A stretch of 64,000 nt of DNA from Salinarimonas rosea DSM 21201. Lineage in GTDB: Bacteria > Pseudomonadota > Alphaproteobacteria > Rhizobiales > Beijerinckiaceae. Position numbers and translations under genes: made by a program. This document shows positions 24,826 to 34,858 of this stretch, piece by piece; positions within the stretch are counted from its first letter, which is position 1, and each line of letters opens with the position of its first letter. The notes under the pieces were generated by a model. That model searched no databases. It saw only the letters and a list, made by a program, of their open reading frames with translations, and was not told the origin of the DNA. Location: contig NZ_AUBC01000012.1 of NCBI RefSeq assembly GCF_000429045.1, positions 144,535 to 208,534 of the forward strand. Direction: 5' to 3'.

Positions 24826-26907
24826 TCAGGCGGCGCGCAGCCGCCCGACGAAATCGGCGACGCGCCCGGCGAGGCCGTCGGCCTGGGCGCGCATCGTCGC
24901 CGCCGCTTCGCGCGCGGCGTGGGCCGCCCCGCCGGCCTCCTCGGCGGCGCGGGAGAGATCGGAGACGTCCCGTGCCACGCCGTCGGTGCGCGCGGCGGCG
25001 GCGGCGATGCGCTCGGCGATCTCGGACGTGGCGCCCGCCTGCTGGTCGACCGCGCCGGCGATCGCCGCCGAGATCGTGTCGATCTCGCGCACGACGCCGC
25101 CGATATCGTCGACGGCGGCGACGGCGCGCCCGGTCGTCTCCTGCATGGCCGCGATCTGCGCGGAGATCTCCTCGGTCGCGCGCGCGGTCTGGCCCGCGAG
25201 TGTCTTCACCTCGGCGGCGACGACGGCGAAGCCGCGCCCCGCCTCACCGGCGCGGGCGGCCTCGATGGTGGCGTTCAGCGCCAGCAGGTTCGTCTGCTCG
25301 GCAATCTCGGCGATGAGGCGCAGCACGCCCTCGATGCGCCCGGCGGCGGCGGTGAGCTCGGCCACGGTGGCGCCGGTCCGCTCGGCGGAGCGGGCGGCCT
25401 CCGTCGAAACCGTCGCCGCGCGGCGCACCCGGGAGGTCACCTCGCCGAGGGAGGCGGTGAGCTCCTCCGTCGCAGCGGCGACCCCGGCCATGACGCCGCG
25501 GCTCTCGCCGGTCTGCCGGGCGGCCGAGCCCGAGCGCTCGGCGGTGACGGTGACCGAGGCCGCCAGCGCGCCGCTCGCCGTCTCGGCCTCCTGCGCGGCC
25601 GCGACGAGGCTCGCCGCGGCGGCGTCGACCGTTTCTTCCAGCGTCGCGGCGATTTCCTCGAGCGTGCGCCGGCGCGCGGCCTCGGCGGCCACGCGGTCCG
25701 CCTCCTGCGCCGCGCGCAGGCGCTCCATCTCCTGCGCGTTCGTCCGGAACACCTCGAGCGCGGACGCGAGGCCCCCGATCTCGTCGCGACCGGCGAAGCG
25801 CCGCGCATCGACCGCGAGGTCGCCCGCGGCGAGGCGCTGGAGCAGGTCGCTGATGGCGACGAGCCGGCCCGAGACGCGCAGCAGCATGAACCACATCAGC
25901 GTGGCGAGCGCGACGAGCCCGACGCCGAGGCCGACGCCGGCGAGGATCGCGTGGAGACGGGCCTCGGCGGCGAGCGCACGCGCCGCCGCGACGGCGCCCT
26001 CCGCGCCGGCGTCGGAGAGCGCCTTCGCCGGCGCGAGCAGGGCATCCGAGCGGGTGACGAAGTCCTCCGCCGAGAGCGGGAAGGCGCCGCTCGTCGCCTC
26101 GACCAGCATCTGCGCGCGCAGCGCGCCATAGGCACCCAGGAGGCCGCTCGCCACCTCCTCGGCGGCGGCGCGCTGGGCGGGGGTGGTCTCGGGATGGAGC
26201 GCGAGCCGCGCCACCGCGGCTGCGGTCTGCGCGGCCCGGTCGAACTGCATCTGCGTTCCCTGCACGGTCACCGCGTCGAGGGGCCAGCGGGCCATCGCGC
26301 CGATCAGGAGAACCGTGCGATCGCGGTCGGCGTATTCGCGCATCTCCCAGCCGAGCCGTTGGAGGGTCAGGCCGTGGGCGACGACGGAGGGGATGCGCGC
26401 GCCCGTCGGCTCGGCCAGCGCGCCGATGTCGAAGACGTCGCGGGTCATGGCGTCGAGGGCGGGGACGACCGTCTGCGCGGCGTTCGAGCGCCGGAAGGCG
26501 GTGAGGCCCGCCTCGGTGTCGAGCGCCTCGCGCAGGGCCGCGAGCCGGGCGGGCACGGCGTCGATCTCGCGGGCGAGGTCGGCGCGGGCGGGGAGCCTTT
26601 CGAGGCCGGCCACCGTCTCGCGCAGCGCGGCGAGCGCTGCGTCGACCCGCGGACGGACGGCGGCGATGTCGCCGGCCAGCGTCTCGTCGATCGGCGTGTG
26701 CAGGGTGAGCGCGATCTGGGCCAGCCCGCGCTCCGTCGACAGCGCGGTGCTCACCGCCCCGAGCTGCGCCTTGACGGCGGCGACCTCCTCGATCTGCCGC
26801 GCATCGTCGATGGCGCGCAGGTTGAGGTGGAGCACGAGGCCGAGCGCCAGCGTGAGCAGGGCGGAAACGGCGAGGCAGACGGCCAGGCCCAGGGAACGAA
26901 TCGACAT
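24826..26907 (-). CDS. Methyl-accepting chemotaxis protein
   Basis: This 693-residue receptor has one N-terminal membrane helix (about residues 2-24), a large periplasmic helical sensor domain (about 25-300), a second helix (about 306-330, [20 protein letters not shown]), a HAMP domain (about 331-385) and a long coiled-coil signalling domain. The hairpin tip is [21 protein letters not shown], the CheA/CheW contact. The ATG at 26907 has GAGGAGGG seven bases upstream and was preferred to 26931. The sensor region resembles a nitrate/nitrite-sensing-type helical bundle only loosely, so the ligand is unknown. No other chemotaxis genes are nearby. Confidence 0.93.
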   Translation of the reverse strand: MSIRSLGLAVCLAVSALLTLALGLVLHLNLRAIDDARQIEEVAAVKAQLGAVSTALSTERGLAQIALTLHTPIDETLAGDIAAVRPRVDAALAALRETVAGLERLPARADLAREIDAVPARLAALREALDTEAGLTAFRRSNAAQTVVPALDAMTRDVFDIGALAEPTGARIPSVVAHGLTLQRLGWEMREYADRDRTVLLIGAMARWPLDAVTVQGTQMQFDRAAQTAAAVARLALHPETTPAQRAAAEEVASGLLGAYGALRAQMLVEATSGAFPLSAEDFVTRSDALLAPAKALSDAGAEGAVAAARALAAEARLHAILAGVGLGVGLVALATLMWFMLLRVSGRLVAISDLLQRLAAGDLAVDARRFAGRDEIGGLASALEVFRTNAQEMERLRAAQEADRVAAEAARRRTLEEIAATLEETVDAAAASLVAAAQEAETASGALAASVTVTAERSGSAARQTGESRGVMAGVAAATEELTASLGEVTSRVRRAATVSTEAARSAERTGATVAELTAAAGRIEGVLRLIAEIAEQTNLLALNATIEAARAGEAGRGFAVVAAEVKTLAGQTARATEEISAQIAAMQETTGRAVAAVDDIGGVVREIDTISAAIAGAVDQQAGATSEIAERIAAAAARTDGVARDVSDLSRAAEEAGGAAHAAREAAATMRAQADGLAGRVADFVGRLRAA

Positions 26908-26996
26908 GTACCGACCCTCCTCACGGTTCACCGTAGAGAAGAGCCGATAGACGTGAATCTCCGCTTACAGGATCGTCGCGACCCGACGAATTCGCA

Positions 26997-28913
26997 TCAG
27001 CGGACCGAGGCGATCTGCCGGACGGCGGGACCTGCGAAACCCCCGGTCGTGACCGACGGGCGGCCGGGCCGGAAGCCCTGCGCCACGCCCGCCGCCGGGA
27101 CGGCGACGAGGCCGGACGGCGCGGCGCCGGAGACGCGCGCCGAGGCGACGCGCACCGGCGCGCCCGCGGAGGCCGCAGGTGCGAGGCTGTGGCCGGCGAA
27201 CAGCGTGCGGAGCGCGCTGCGCTCGCGTTCCGGCAGCGAGGCGACCCCGTCAGCCGCCGGAGACGCCGCCGGAGACGCCGCCCGTGCGGCGCTCGCGGTC
27301 GTGGTCGGCGCGGCCGGCGTCGCGGGCGGCGCGGCGACCGCGGCGAAGGCGTCGGCACCGCCGCGCAGCGGCGGGATCGGCGCGAAGGCGCTCGCCACGA
27401 CGGGCGGGGACGCGGGTGCGGCCGGCGCGGCGCTCGGCGCCTGCCGATCGAAGCGCGGGGGCGGGACGGGCGCGAGGGCGACCTGGACGGCCTCGGTCGC
27501 CGGGGCGGCGCCCGCCGCAGGCACGCCCTGCGGCCCCGTCTGCCAGACGAGGCGCGGCCCTGCATCCGCGGGTGCCGAAGGGGCCGACGGGGCGGCGGAC
27601 GGCGTGGCGGCCACGGTGCCGGCACCGCCGAAGGCGGCGGGGCGGGGCGCCGGGATCGCGGCCAGCACGGTGGGGCTCGCGGCGGTGGCGAACGTCGGCG
27701 CGGCGTCGGTGCGGGCGGCCTCCTCCGCGAGCGCGGCGATCCGCGTGCGCTCCTCGGGGGCGACGGGGGCGAGGGCGGGCAGCGCCGGCCGCGCCGGCGG
27801 CAGCACGCGCGGCGCCGTGGTGAGGATCGGCGCGATCGGCACGGGAGCCGAGGGGACGGGCGCCGAGGGGACGAGCGCCGAGGGGACCGGCGCCGAAGGG
27901 ACGGGTACGGACGCAACCGGCAGATTCGGTGAGGCCGACGCGACGCGGGTCGGCGCGGGCTCCGGCTCCGGCGCGCGCGGCTGGGGTGCGGCGGCGGGCT
28001 GGGCGTGCATCAGCGCGTAGCGCTGGTCGATCTCCGAGACGGCGGTCGGCAGCGCGGCGTAGGCCTCGTCGCCGCTCGCCTCGCCCTCGTCGTCGCCGAA
28101 CAGCGCCGCCCACAGGCTTCGGCGCGTGCCGCCGGCGCCGGCGACCGCGGTGCCCTGCTCGCCCTGGACGATACCGCCGGCGGCGAGGATCTGGCGGCGG
28201 GCGTCGTCGTAGCCCGCCAGCGGGCGCCCGTCCGACGGCAGGTGCACGGTGCGGCCGTCCGGGAAAATCTGCGCGAGCTGCGAGCGCGTCATCCGCGGCC
28301 AGTGCCGCACGGAGCCGACGTCGATGTGGACGAACGGCGTGTTCGCCCGCGGGTAGAAGCCGACGCCGCCACGCTGCAGCCGCATGCCGAGGGTGCGCAG
28401 GCGGGCCGCGGGCACGTCCGGCAGGTAGAAGTCGGTGGCGCGACCTTCGATGTGCTGGCTCGTGCGCGCCACGCCGCGGGAGCGCGAGCGCAGCATCTCG
28501 TTCGTCTGCGGCGAACGGTAGGCGGAGACCACGTGCAGCGGCTGGCGCGAGCCGGACTGGCGATGCACCTCCCAGAGCGCATCGTAGAGCCGCGGGTCCA
28601 TGTCGCGCTTCTGGTCGCGCCGCCAGTCGCGCATGATCCAGTCGAGCTGGCTCAGCGCCTCGCGGTCGTAGCGCCCGTTGCGCCGGAAGGTGACCGTGAC
28701 CTGCTCACGCGTGTGCATCTGCTTGACGGAGAGGGTGCGGGTGTCGCCGTTGGCGATGGCGTCCTGGGTCCCGGAGGTGCCGGCGACGAGGAGGCCGAGG
28801 GTCACCGCCAGGCAGGCGAGCCCGCGAGACAGGCCGCGACGGATCCGGGAGGGGCGCTGAACGGTCAAGAGCGTCTCGTCTCTCTCATTCGGCGGTTGAA
28901 GGGACCGCGGCAT
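26997..28913 (-). CDS. DUF882 (peptidase M15-like) exported protein with Ala/Pro-rich tail
   Basis: This protein of about 638 residues has a long N-region and signal sequence (core LACLAVTLGLLVAGTSG), then a DUF882 domain of the M15/YcbK peptidase clan. The domain includes SAYRSPQTNEMLRSRSRGVARTS, cited as two pieces, then QHIEGRATDFYLP (zinc ligands His and Asp) and a late FVHIDVGSVRHWP. These proteins are linked to peptidoglycan maintenance. The C-terminal 330 residues are low-complexity Ala/Pro/Val, encoded by 15-base DNA repeats at 27841-27905. The start is uncertain: ATG 28913 lacks a strong ribosome site. The L,D-transpeptidase gene lies upstream on the same strand. Confidence 0.85.
   Translation of the reverse strand: MPRSLQPPNERDETLLTVQRPSRIRRGLSRGLACLAVTLGLLVAGTSGTQDAIANGDTRTLSVKQMHTREQVTVTFRRNGRYDREALSQLDWIMRDWRRDQKRDMDPRLYDALWEVHRQSGSRQPLHVVSAYRSPQTNEMLRSRSRGVARTSQHIEGRATDFYLPDVPAARLRTLGMRLQRGGVGFYPRANTPFVHIDVGSVRHWPRMTRSQLAQIFPDGRTVHLPSDGRPLAGYDDARRQILAAGGIVQGEQGTAVAGAGGTRRSLWAALFGDDEGEASGDEAYAALPTAVSEIDQRYALMHAQPAAAPQPRAPEPEPAPTRVASASPNLPVASVPVPSAPVPSALVPSAPVPSAPVPIAPILTTAPRVLPPARPALPALAPVAPEERTRIAALAEEAARTDAAPTFATAASPTVLAAIPAPRPAAFGGAGTVAATPSAAPSAPSAPADAGPRLVWQTGPQGVPAAGAAPATEAVQVALAPVPPPRFDRQAPSAAPAAPASPPVVASAFAPIPPLRGGADAFAAVAAPPATPAAPTTTASAARAASPAASPAADGVASLPERERSALRTLFAGHSLAPAASAGAPVRVASARVSGAAPSGLVAVPAAGVAQGFRPGRPSVTTGGFAGPAVRQIASVR
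27841..27905 (-). repeat. 15-base tandem repeat inside DUF882 gene
   Basis: About four to five copies of a GGCGCCGAGGGGACG-like unit encode successive SAPVP pentapeptides in the low-complexity tail. The unit is a multiple of three, so copy-number changes keep the frame. Confidence 0.75.
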
Positions 28914-29147
28914 GTCGGGATCCGGCTGCTGGCGAGGGTGCGCGTTCGGGTGCTTCCGGATGTTTCGAGGCAAACCGTTAAGGGGTCGTGAACCAAGCCC
29001 CGCCGGGATACGCGACCGGCGCGGCGCCCGAGTCGCCACTTCGTCCGGCCCGGGATGCCGGATTGGGAGCGGATTGCGGCGACGATGCGGCCGCCGGGAG
29101 ACGCGCCCGGCCCGCGCCGCGTTTTCGCCACCCCCGTGGCTTTCGTG

Positions 29148-30986
29148 TCACGGATCCAGGCCCAGCGCCTCCCGCGTCCTGCCGTCGAAGCCGTAGATGT
29201 CCTCGTGCGGGACGATGCGGCCGTCCGCGTCGGCCTCGAGCGTGAAGTAGGCGAGGTGCACCGGCACGGGCTCGTCGAGGTGCACGTAGCGCTCGCGCGA
29301 GCCGATCAGCGCCCGCAGCCGCTCGGCAGGCCAGCCCTGCTCGGCCAGCAGCAGGTCGGCGAGCGCGAACGGGTCCTCCACGCGCACGCAGCCGTGCGAG
29401 TAGGCGCGGCGGATCGTGTCGAACAGCCCGCGGCTCGGCGTGTCGTGCAGGTAGACGTGGTGCCCATTGGGGAACATGAACTTGATCTGCCCGAGCGCGT
29501 TGCGCGGCCCCGGCGGCTGGCGCACGGTGATCTGGTTGCCGTTGCGGATCACCTCGTAGCCGCGCGCGGCCGCGTAGCCCGGGTCCGCCCGCAGGCCCGG
29601 CAGGATCTCGTTGCGCATGATCGACGGCGGGATCGTCCAGGACGGAGAGACGACGACGTACTCCATCTCGTCGGAGAAGATCGGCGTCTCCTGCCCGGGC
29701 TTGCCGACGATGACGCGCGCCTCGTGCACCACGGCGCCCCCGTCGCGCACCTCCATCCGGTAGGCCGGGACGTTGACGAAGATCGCCTTGCCTGCGCCGA
29801 GCTCGCGCGGGAGCCAGCGCCAACGTTCCATGTTGGCGAGGAGATCGCCCTCGCGCCGGGCGGGATCGGCGGAGGCGAGCGCCGCGATCGTCTGGTTGCC
29901 GACGACGCCGTCGACGACGAGCCCGTTCTCGCGCTGGAACCCCTCGACCGCCTCGGCCAGCGCCACGTCGTAGACGCGCTCGTCCGTCTCGGCCGGTGCG
30001 TCCATGCCGAAGCGGGCGCGCAGGAGCGGCACGCGCGCGTCCCGCGCGCCGACGCGGAGGGTGGGGCCCGGCGGGACGCGCACCATCGGTTCGGCCGGCT
30101 CGGCGGCGGCGCGCAGCGCCGCGAGCGCCGTGCGCAGGCGGCGATAGCCCTCGTGTGGCGGGTTGTGCGCGGCGAGCGCGGCGGCGGGGTCGGCGGCGTC
30201 GGCGAGCCCGGTGAGGACGGCCTGCGCGCTCGGGATGTCGAGGGTCGGCGTGATCAGCGGGTGCAGGCGCGTGGGCTCCAGGCGCCCGCCGCGCGCGTCC
30301 TGCGCGTAGCGCACGAGCCTGGCGGAGAGCGCGATCTCGGCGTCGGCCGCGCCGGCGGGATCGAGACCCGGGCCGGCCGGCAGGGCCGGCGCGGGATAGG
30401 CGGCGGGGTCGAGCCCTTCGTCGGCCGCCGCGGCGAGGACGCCCATCAGCGCGCGCGCGGCGGGCGTCCAGGAGAGGCCCCCCTCGCGCGACGGCACGAT
30501 CCAGGCGGGCGCGAAGCCGCGGGCGTCGTAGAAGGCGCGCAGGCCCGCGACGTCCGCCTCGCCGTGCTCGAGCCCGAGATCGACGCCGACCGCCGCGAGC
30601 CGCCCGGCGAGCATCGGCCCCACGAGCGCCTCGGCGCCGATCGTCGGCGGCAGCGCGATCTGCGGGATGGAGCCCGTGCGCGGCGGGTATTCCGGCATCG
30701 CGTCGAGCGGCGAGGGCGCGGCGGGAGGCGGCGGCGCCGGAAGGTCGACGGGTGCGGCGAGATCGGGCGCGGCGAGATCGGGCGCCGAAAGATCGGGCGT
30801 GCCGAGGGCCGCGATCCGGGGCGCGAGCCGTGCCGGTGCGCCGTCCGCCTGCGCGAGTGCGGGCACCGCGAGATCCGGCACCGCGAGACTCGGCACCGCG
30901 AGCCCCGGCGCGGCGACGAGGAGCGCGGCGAGCGCCAGGGCGGGCGCGGCGCGACGGCGAGCGGGAATCGAGGCGAACGCGATCAT
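29148..30986 (-). CDS. L,D-transpeptidase (YcbB/LdtD type)
   Basis: This 612-residue exported enzyme forms 3-3 cross-links in peptidoglycan or anchors proteins. It has a signal peptide, an Ala/Pro-rich linker (AVP and DLAAP repeats, about residues 35-95), a scaffold domain, a peptidoglycan-binding domain 1 (VEGFQRENGLVVDGVVGNQT, cited around residues 355-375) and a C-terminal YkuD domain. The catalytic motif is HDTPSRGLF followed by SHGCVRVEDP (catalytic Cys). ATG 30986 was chosen; a TTG at 31022 would add 12 residues. It is followed by the DUF882 gene and preceded by the orphan response regulator, all on the same strand. Confidence 0.92.
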   Translation of the reverse strand: MIAFASIPARRRAAPALALAALLVAAPGLAVPSLAVPDLAVPALAQADGAPARLAPRIAALGTPDLSAPDLAAPDLAAPVDLPAPPPPAAPSPLDAMPEYPPRTGSIPQIALPPTIGAEALVGPMLAGRLAAVGVDLGLEHGEADVAGLRAFYDARGFAPAWIVPSREGGLSWTPAARALMGVLAAAADEGLDPAAYPAPALPAGPGLDPAGAADAEIALSARLVRYAQDARGGRLEPTRLHPLITPTLDIPSAQAVLTGLADAADPAAALAAHNPPHEGYRRLRTALAALRAAAEPAEPMVRVPPGPTLRVGARDARVPLLRARFGMDAPAETDERVYDVALAEAVEGFQRENGLVVDGVVGNQTIAALASADPARREGDLLANMERWRWLPRELGAGKAIFVNVPAYRMEVRDGGAVVHEARVIVGKPGQETPIFSDEMEYVVVSPSWTIPPSIMRNEILPGLRADPGYAAARGYEVIRNGNQITVRQPPGPRNALGQIKFMFPNGHHVYLHDTPSRGLFDTIRRAYSHGCVRVEDPFALADLLLAEQGWPAERLRALIGSRERYVHLDEPVPVHLAYFTLEADADGRIVPHEDIYGFDGRTREALGLDP

Positions 30987-31098
30987 GCGGGCGAGCCTGC
31001 CAACCTTGACGTTTGTTATCAATTGCCGCGCGGTGGCGGCACACGTTTTCCCGTGCGCTGTTGCAGCCGCGCCGCAAGCCCTCGAACGGCGGCGCCGC

Positions 31099-32568
31099 TC
31101 AGGCGGCGGCCTCGTCCTCGAGCCCGAAATCCTTGAGCTTGCGGTAGAGTGTCGAGCGCCCGATTCCGAGCCGGCGCGAGACCTCCGACATGTGCCCGCG
31201 ATAGTGCCGCAGGGCGAAGCGGATGATCTCCAGCTCGAGCTCCTCGAGCGTGCGCGCGTGCCCGTCCTCGTCGAGGAGGGGCAGCGCGCTCGGGTCCTTC
31301 ACCTCGACGTGCACGACCTCGCGCACCGGCGCCTGCGCGGTCCCAGTCTCGGCGAAGACCGGGGCGGGCGGGATGCGCACGTCGTAGCCGGCGACCTGCG
31401 CGGCGATCTGCGGGAACTCGTCCACCGTGAGCTGGTCGCCGTCGCACAGCACCACCGCGCGGAAGATCGCGTTCTCGAGCTGGCGCACGTTCCCCGGCCA
31501 GTCGTAGCGCACGAGGAGCTCCATCGCGGCGGGCGCGACGCCGCGCACGCGCTTGCCCTCCTCGGCCGCCACCCGCGCCACGAAGGAGCGCACGAGGTCG
31601 GGGATGTCCTCCCGGCGCGCCCGCAGGGGGGGCAGCGTCATCGGGAAGACGTTGAGGCGGTAGTACAGGTCCTCGCGGAACTTGCCCTGCTTGACGAGGT
31701 CGAGCAGGCTCTTGTTCGTGGCCGAGACGAGCCGGATGTCGACCCGCACCGAGCGCTTGCCGCCCACCGGGTCGACCTCGCCCTCCTGGATGGCGCGCAG
31801 GAGCTTCACCTGCGCATCGAGGGGGAGCTCGCCGATCTCGTCGAGGAACAGCGTGCCCCCGCTCGCCTCGACGAACTTGCCGAGGTGCCGCTCGGTGGCG
31901 CCGGTGAACGAGCCCTTCTCGTGGCCGAACAGGGTCGATTCGACCAGGCTCTCGGGAATCGCGCCGCAGTTCACGGTGACGAACGGCTTGCCGCGCCGGT
32001 CGCCGGAGCCCTGGATCGCGCGGGCGAGCACCTCCTTGCCGACCCCCGATTCGCCCTCGATCAGCACGGGGATGGTCGACTTCGCCGCCCGCTCGGCGAG
32101 GCGGATGACGCGCACCATGTCGGGCGAGCGCGAGGCCAGGTCCTTGAAGGTGAGCGTGCCCTCGGCGCGTCGCTTCATGCGCCGGATCTCGTCCTCGAGC
32201 TGGTCGACCCTGAGCGCATTGGTGAGCGACACCTGCAGCCGCTCGGCGCCCACGGGCTTGACCACGAAGTCGATCGCCCCCGCACGCATGGCCTGCACCA
32301 CGGTCTCGATCGAGCCGTGGGCGGTCTGCACCACCACCGGCGTGTCGATGCCCGCCTCGCGCATGGCGGCCAAGAGCCCCATGCCGTCGAGATCGGGCAT
32401 GACGAGGTCGAGCACGACGGCGCCGATGCCCGGCTCCGCCCGCAGCGTCTCAAGCGCCTGCGCTCCGCTCTCGGCGACGCGCACCTCGTGGCCGAATCGA
32501 CGCACCATCGCCTCCAGCAGGCGCCGCTGTACGGGGTCGTCGTCCACGATCAGGATCGTCGAGGTCAT
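31099..32568 (-). CDS. Sigma-54-type response regulator (NtrC family), orphan
   Basis: This 489-residue protein has a receiver domain (acidic pocket D9-D11, phospho-acceptor D54, T82, K104), an AAA+ domain (Walker A GESGVGKE 172-179, Walker B LFLDE 240-244) and a C-terminal Fis-type HTH (about 450-482, SEVSRRLGIGRSTLYRKL). The sigma-54 contact loop reads GSFTGA at 219-224 instead of the standard GAFTGA, which may alter coupling to RpoN. No sensor kinase gene is adjacent. The two cell-wall genes downstream on the same strand make envelope homeostasis a possible target, by inference. Confidence 0.93.
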   Translation of the reverse strand: MTSTILIVDDDPVQRRLLEAMVRRFGHEVRVAESGAQALETLRAEPGIGAVVLDLVMPDLDGMGLLAAMREAGIDTPVVVQTAHGSIETVVQAMRAGAIDFVVKPVGAERLQVSLTNALRVDQLEDEIRRMKRRAEGTLTFKDLASRSPDMVRVIRLAERAAKSTIPVLIEGESGVGKEVLARAIQGSGDRRGKPFVTVNCGAIPESLVESTLFGHEKGSFTGATERHLGKFVEASGGTLFLDEIGELPLDAQVKLLRAIQEGEVDPVGGKRSVRVDIRLVSATNKSLLDLVKQGKFREDLYYRLNVFPMTLPPLRARREDIPDLVRSFVARVAAEEGKRVRGVAPAAMELLVRYDWPGNVRQLENAIFRAVVLCDGDQLTVDEFPQIAAQVAGYDVRIPPAPVFAETGTAQAPVREVVHVEVKDPSALPLLDEDGHARTLEELELEIIRFALRHYRGHMSEVSRRLGIGRSTLYRKLKDFGLEDEAAA

Positions 32569-32766
32569 TCGGGGGCACCGGGCTCGAGGGGATGTGTCGT
32601 TTCGGGGCAGAGTGGGGGGAAGGGGTTAAGGGGGTGTTGACGCGGCGGCGCATGGTTGTGGATGGCGGCGGCACCCGATGCGACGGCGACGGTTGCGCCC
32701 GCGCGTCGAGCGGCCAATATGGCGACGCACGTATCGCCACCGCTTCCCGACGAGGACCGCTCCCGC

Positions 32767-34644
32767 ATGACGATCGACCGCTCGCCCGTCCGCACGCTTC
32801 CCCGCGCCCCGAAGGCCGCCGCCGGGACCGGCGTCACCGCGAAGGGCGCCGCGAACGCCGATTTCGGCACGCTGCCCGAATGGGACCTCGGCCACCTCTA
32901 CCCGGCCATGGACGCGCCCGAGCTCGCCCGCGACATGGCGGCGGCGAAGGACGAGTGCGCCGCCTTCGCGCAGGCCTATCGCGGCAGGCTCGCCGAGATC
33001 GCGGCGGGGGATGGGGCGGCGCGGGCGCTCTACGAGGCGATTGCCCGCTACGACCGCCTGGAGGACCTGCTCGGCCGGCTGATGTCCTATGCGGGCCTCG
33101 TCTACGCCGGCGATACCACCGATCCGAAGCGCGCGAAGTTCTACGGCGACACGCAGGAGCGGCTCACCTCGGCCACCTCGCAGCTCCTGTTCTTCCCGCT
33201 CGAGCTCAACCGGCTCGACGACGCGCGCATCGACGCGCTGGTCGCCGAGGAGCCGCTCTCGCGCTACCGGCCCTGGCTGGAGGACCTGCGCAAGGACAAG
33301 CCGTTCCAGCTCGAGGACCGGATCGAGGAGCTGTTCCACGAGAAGGCGGTGACCGGCCGCGGCGCCTGGAACCGGCTGTTCGACGAGACCATCGCCTCCC
33401 TGCGCTTTCGCGTGCGCGGCGAGGACCTGCCGATCGAGCCCACGCTCAACAAGCTGCAGGACCGCGACGAGACCCTGCGCCGCGATGCGGCCGCCGCGCT
33501 CTCCGAGACCTTCCGCGAGAACCTGCGCACCTTCACGCTGATCACCAACACGCTGGCCAAGGACAAGGAGATCTCCGACCGCTGGCGCGGCTTCGCGGAC
33601 GTGGCGGATTCGCGCCACCTCGCCAACCGCGTCGAGCGGGAGACGGTGGAGGCCCTCGTCGCCGCCGTGCGCGAGGGCTATCCGCGGCTGTCGCACCGCT
33701 ATTATGCGCTGAAGGCCAGGTGGTTCGGCAAGCCGGCGCTGGAGTTCTGGGACCGCAACGCGCCGCTCCCGAAGGTCGAGCAGCGCACCATCCGCTGGGA
33801 GGACGCGCGCGCCACGGTGCTCGACGCCTATGCCGGCTTCTCGCCGAAGATGGCGGACATCGCGCGGCGCTTCTTCGACGAGGGCTGGATCGACGCGCCG
33901 ACGCGGCCGGGCAAGGCGCCGGGCGCCTTCGCGCACCCGACCGTGCCCTCGGCGCATCCCTACGTGCTGCTGAACTACCAGGGCAAGCCGCGCGACGTGA
34001 TGACGCTCGCCCACGAGCTCGGCCACGGCGTCCACCAGGTGCTCGCCGCGCCGCAGGGCGCGCTGATGGCGCAGACGCCGCTGACGCTGGCGGAGACCGC
34101 GAGCGTGTTCGGCGAGATGCTGACCTTCCGGCGTCTCCTCGACCAGACGACGAAGCCCGCCGAGCGCCGCGCCATGCTCGCGGCCAAGGTCGAGGACATG
34201 ATCAACACGGTCGTGCGCCAGATCGCCTTCTACGAGTTCGAGCGCAAGGTCCACCTCGCCCGGCGCGAGGGCGAGCTGACGACGGAGGACCTCAACGCCG
34301 CCTGGATGTCGGTGCAGGCGGATTCGCTCGGGCCGGCGATCCGGCTCTCGGAGGGCTACGAGACCTACTGGGCCTACATCCCCCACTTCGTCCATTCGCC
34401 CTTCTACGTCTACGCCTACGCCTTCGGCGACTGCCTGGTGAACTCGCTCTACGGCGTCTACGAGAACGCCGCGGACGGCTTCGTCGAGCGCTATTTCGAG
34501 CTCCTCGCCGCCGGCGGCACCAAGCACTATTCCCAGCTCCTCGCCCCCTTCGGTCTCGACGCCACCACGCCCGAGTTCTGGCGCATCGGCTTGTCGATGA
34601 TCGAGCGGCTGATCGGGGAGCTGGAAGCGATGGAGGAGGGCTGA
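32767..34644 (+). CDS. pepF: Oligoendopeptidase F (M3B metallopeptidase)
   Basis: This 625-residue cytoplasmic zinc endopeptidase degrades oligopeptides. The active-site motif HELGH is at residues 416-420 (TLAHELGHGVHQ), with the third zinc ligand Glu in LTLAETASVFGE. The N-terminal half is the M3B helical domain. The ATG at 32767 has GAGGA about ten bases upstream; an ATG at 32719 would add 16 residues but has no ribosome site. It stands alone between the divergent response-regulator gene and an intergenic repeat region. Confidence 0.93.
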   Translation: MTIDRSPVRTLPRAPKAAAGTGVTAKGAANADFGTLPEWDLGHLYPAMDAPELARDMAAAKDECAAFAQAYRGRLAEIAAGDGAARALYEAIARYDRLEDLLGRLMSYAGLVYAGDTTDPKRAKFYGDTQERLTSATSQLLFFPLELNRLDDARIDALVAEEPLSRYRPWLEDLRKDKPFQLEDRIEELFHEKAVTGRGAWNRLFDETIASLRFRVRGEDLPIEPTLNKLQDRDETLRRDAAAALSETFRENLRTFTLITNTLAKDKEISDRWRGFADVADSRHLANRVERETVEALVAAVREGYPRLSHRYYALKARWFGKPALEFWDRNAPLPKVEQRTIRWEDARATVLDAYAGFSPKMADIARRFFDEGWIDAPTRPGKAPGAFAHPTVPSAHPYVLLNYQGKPRDVMTLAHELGHGVHQVLAAPQGALMAQTPLTLAETASVFGEMLTFRRLLDQTTKPAERRAMLAAKVEDMINTVVRQIAFYEFERKVHLARREGELTTEDLNAAWMSVQADSLGPAIRLSEGYETYWAYIPHFVHSPFYVYAYAFGDCLVNSLYGVYENAADGFVERYFELLAAGGTKHYSQLLAPFGLDATTPEFWRIGLSMIERLIGELEAMEEG

Positions 34645-34652
34645 CGGGCGTG

Positions 34653-34671
34653 TCCTCCCCGCAGGGGAGGA
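34653..34671 (+). terminator. Hairpin after pepF
   Basis: Arms TCCTCCCC and GGGGAGGA flank a three-base GCA loop nine bases past the pepF stop. It also overlaps an 11-base sequence that recurs inverted at 34790-34800. Confidence 0.55.
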
Positions 34672-34730
34672 GTCCGCGTGAAGCGCGGGCGGTGGGGCCG
34701 TCCGAGAGCCGGGCGTGCCGGCCCGCCGCC

Positions 34731-34772
34731 CTCTCCACTCTCTCCACTCTCTCCACCCTCTCCACCCTCTCC
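34731..34772. repeat. 9-base tandem repeat (CTCTCCACY)
   Basis: Four full copies and a partial fifth of CTCTCCAC(T/C) lie in the 214-base gap between pepF and the ABC1-family gene. The array is enclosed by inverted 11-base copies of CCGCAGGGGAG at 34659-34669 and 34790-34800, giving a small foldback-like unit. Confidence 0.8.
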
Positions 34773-34858
34773 GGCCTTCGGCCGTCGTGCTCCCCTGCGG
34801 CCATAGACCTCTCCCGGCGGAGCTGGCGGGCGGGCGGGCGCGCCTTACCTAAAGGGCG

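Noticed and set aside
24919..28020. 1033-codon plus-strand open frame across the chemotaxis receptor and DUF882 genes
   Set aside because: It crosses two convincing minus-strand genes and has no recognisable domain; composition is that of a shadow frame.
34731..34772. Repeat array considered as CRISPR
   Set aside because: Units are 9 bases and contiguous without spacers; no cas genes are near.
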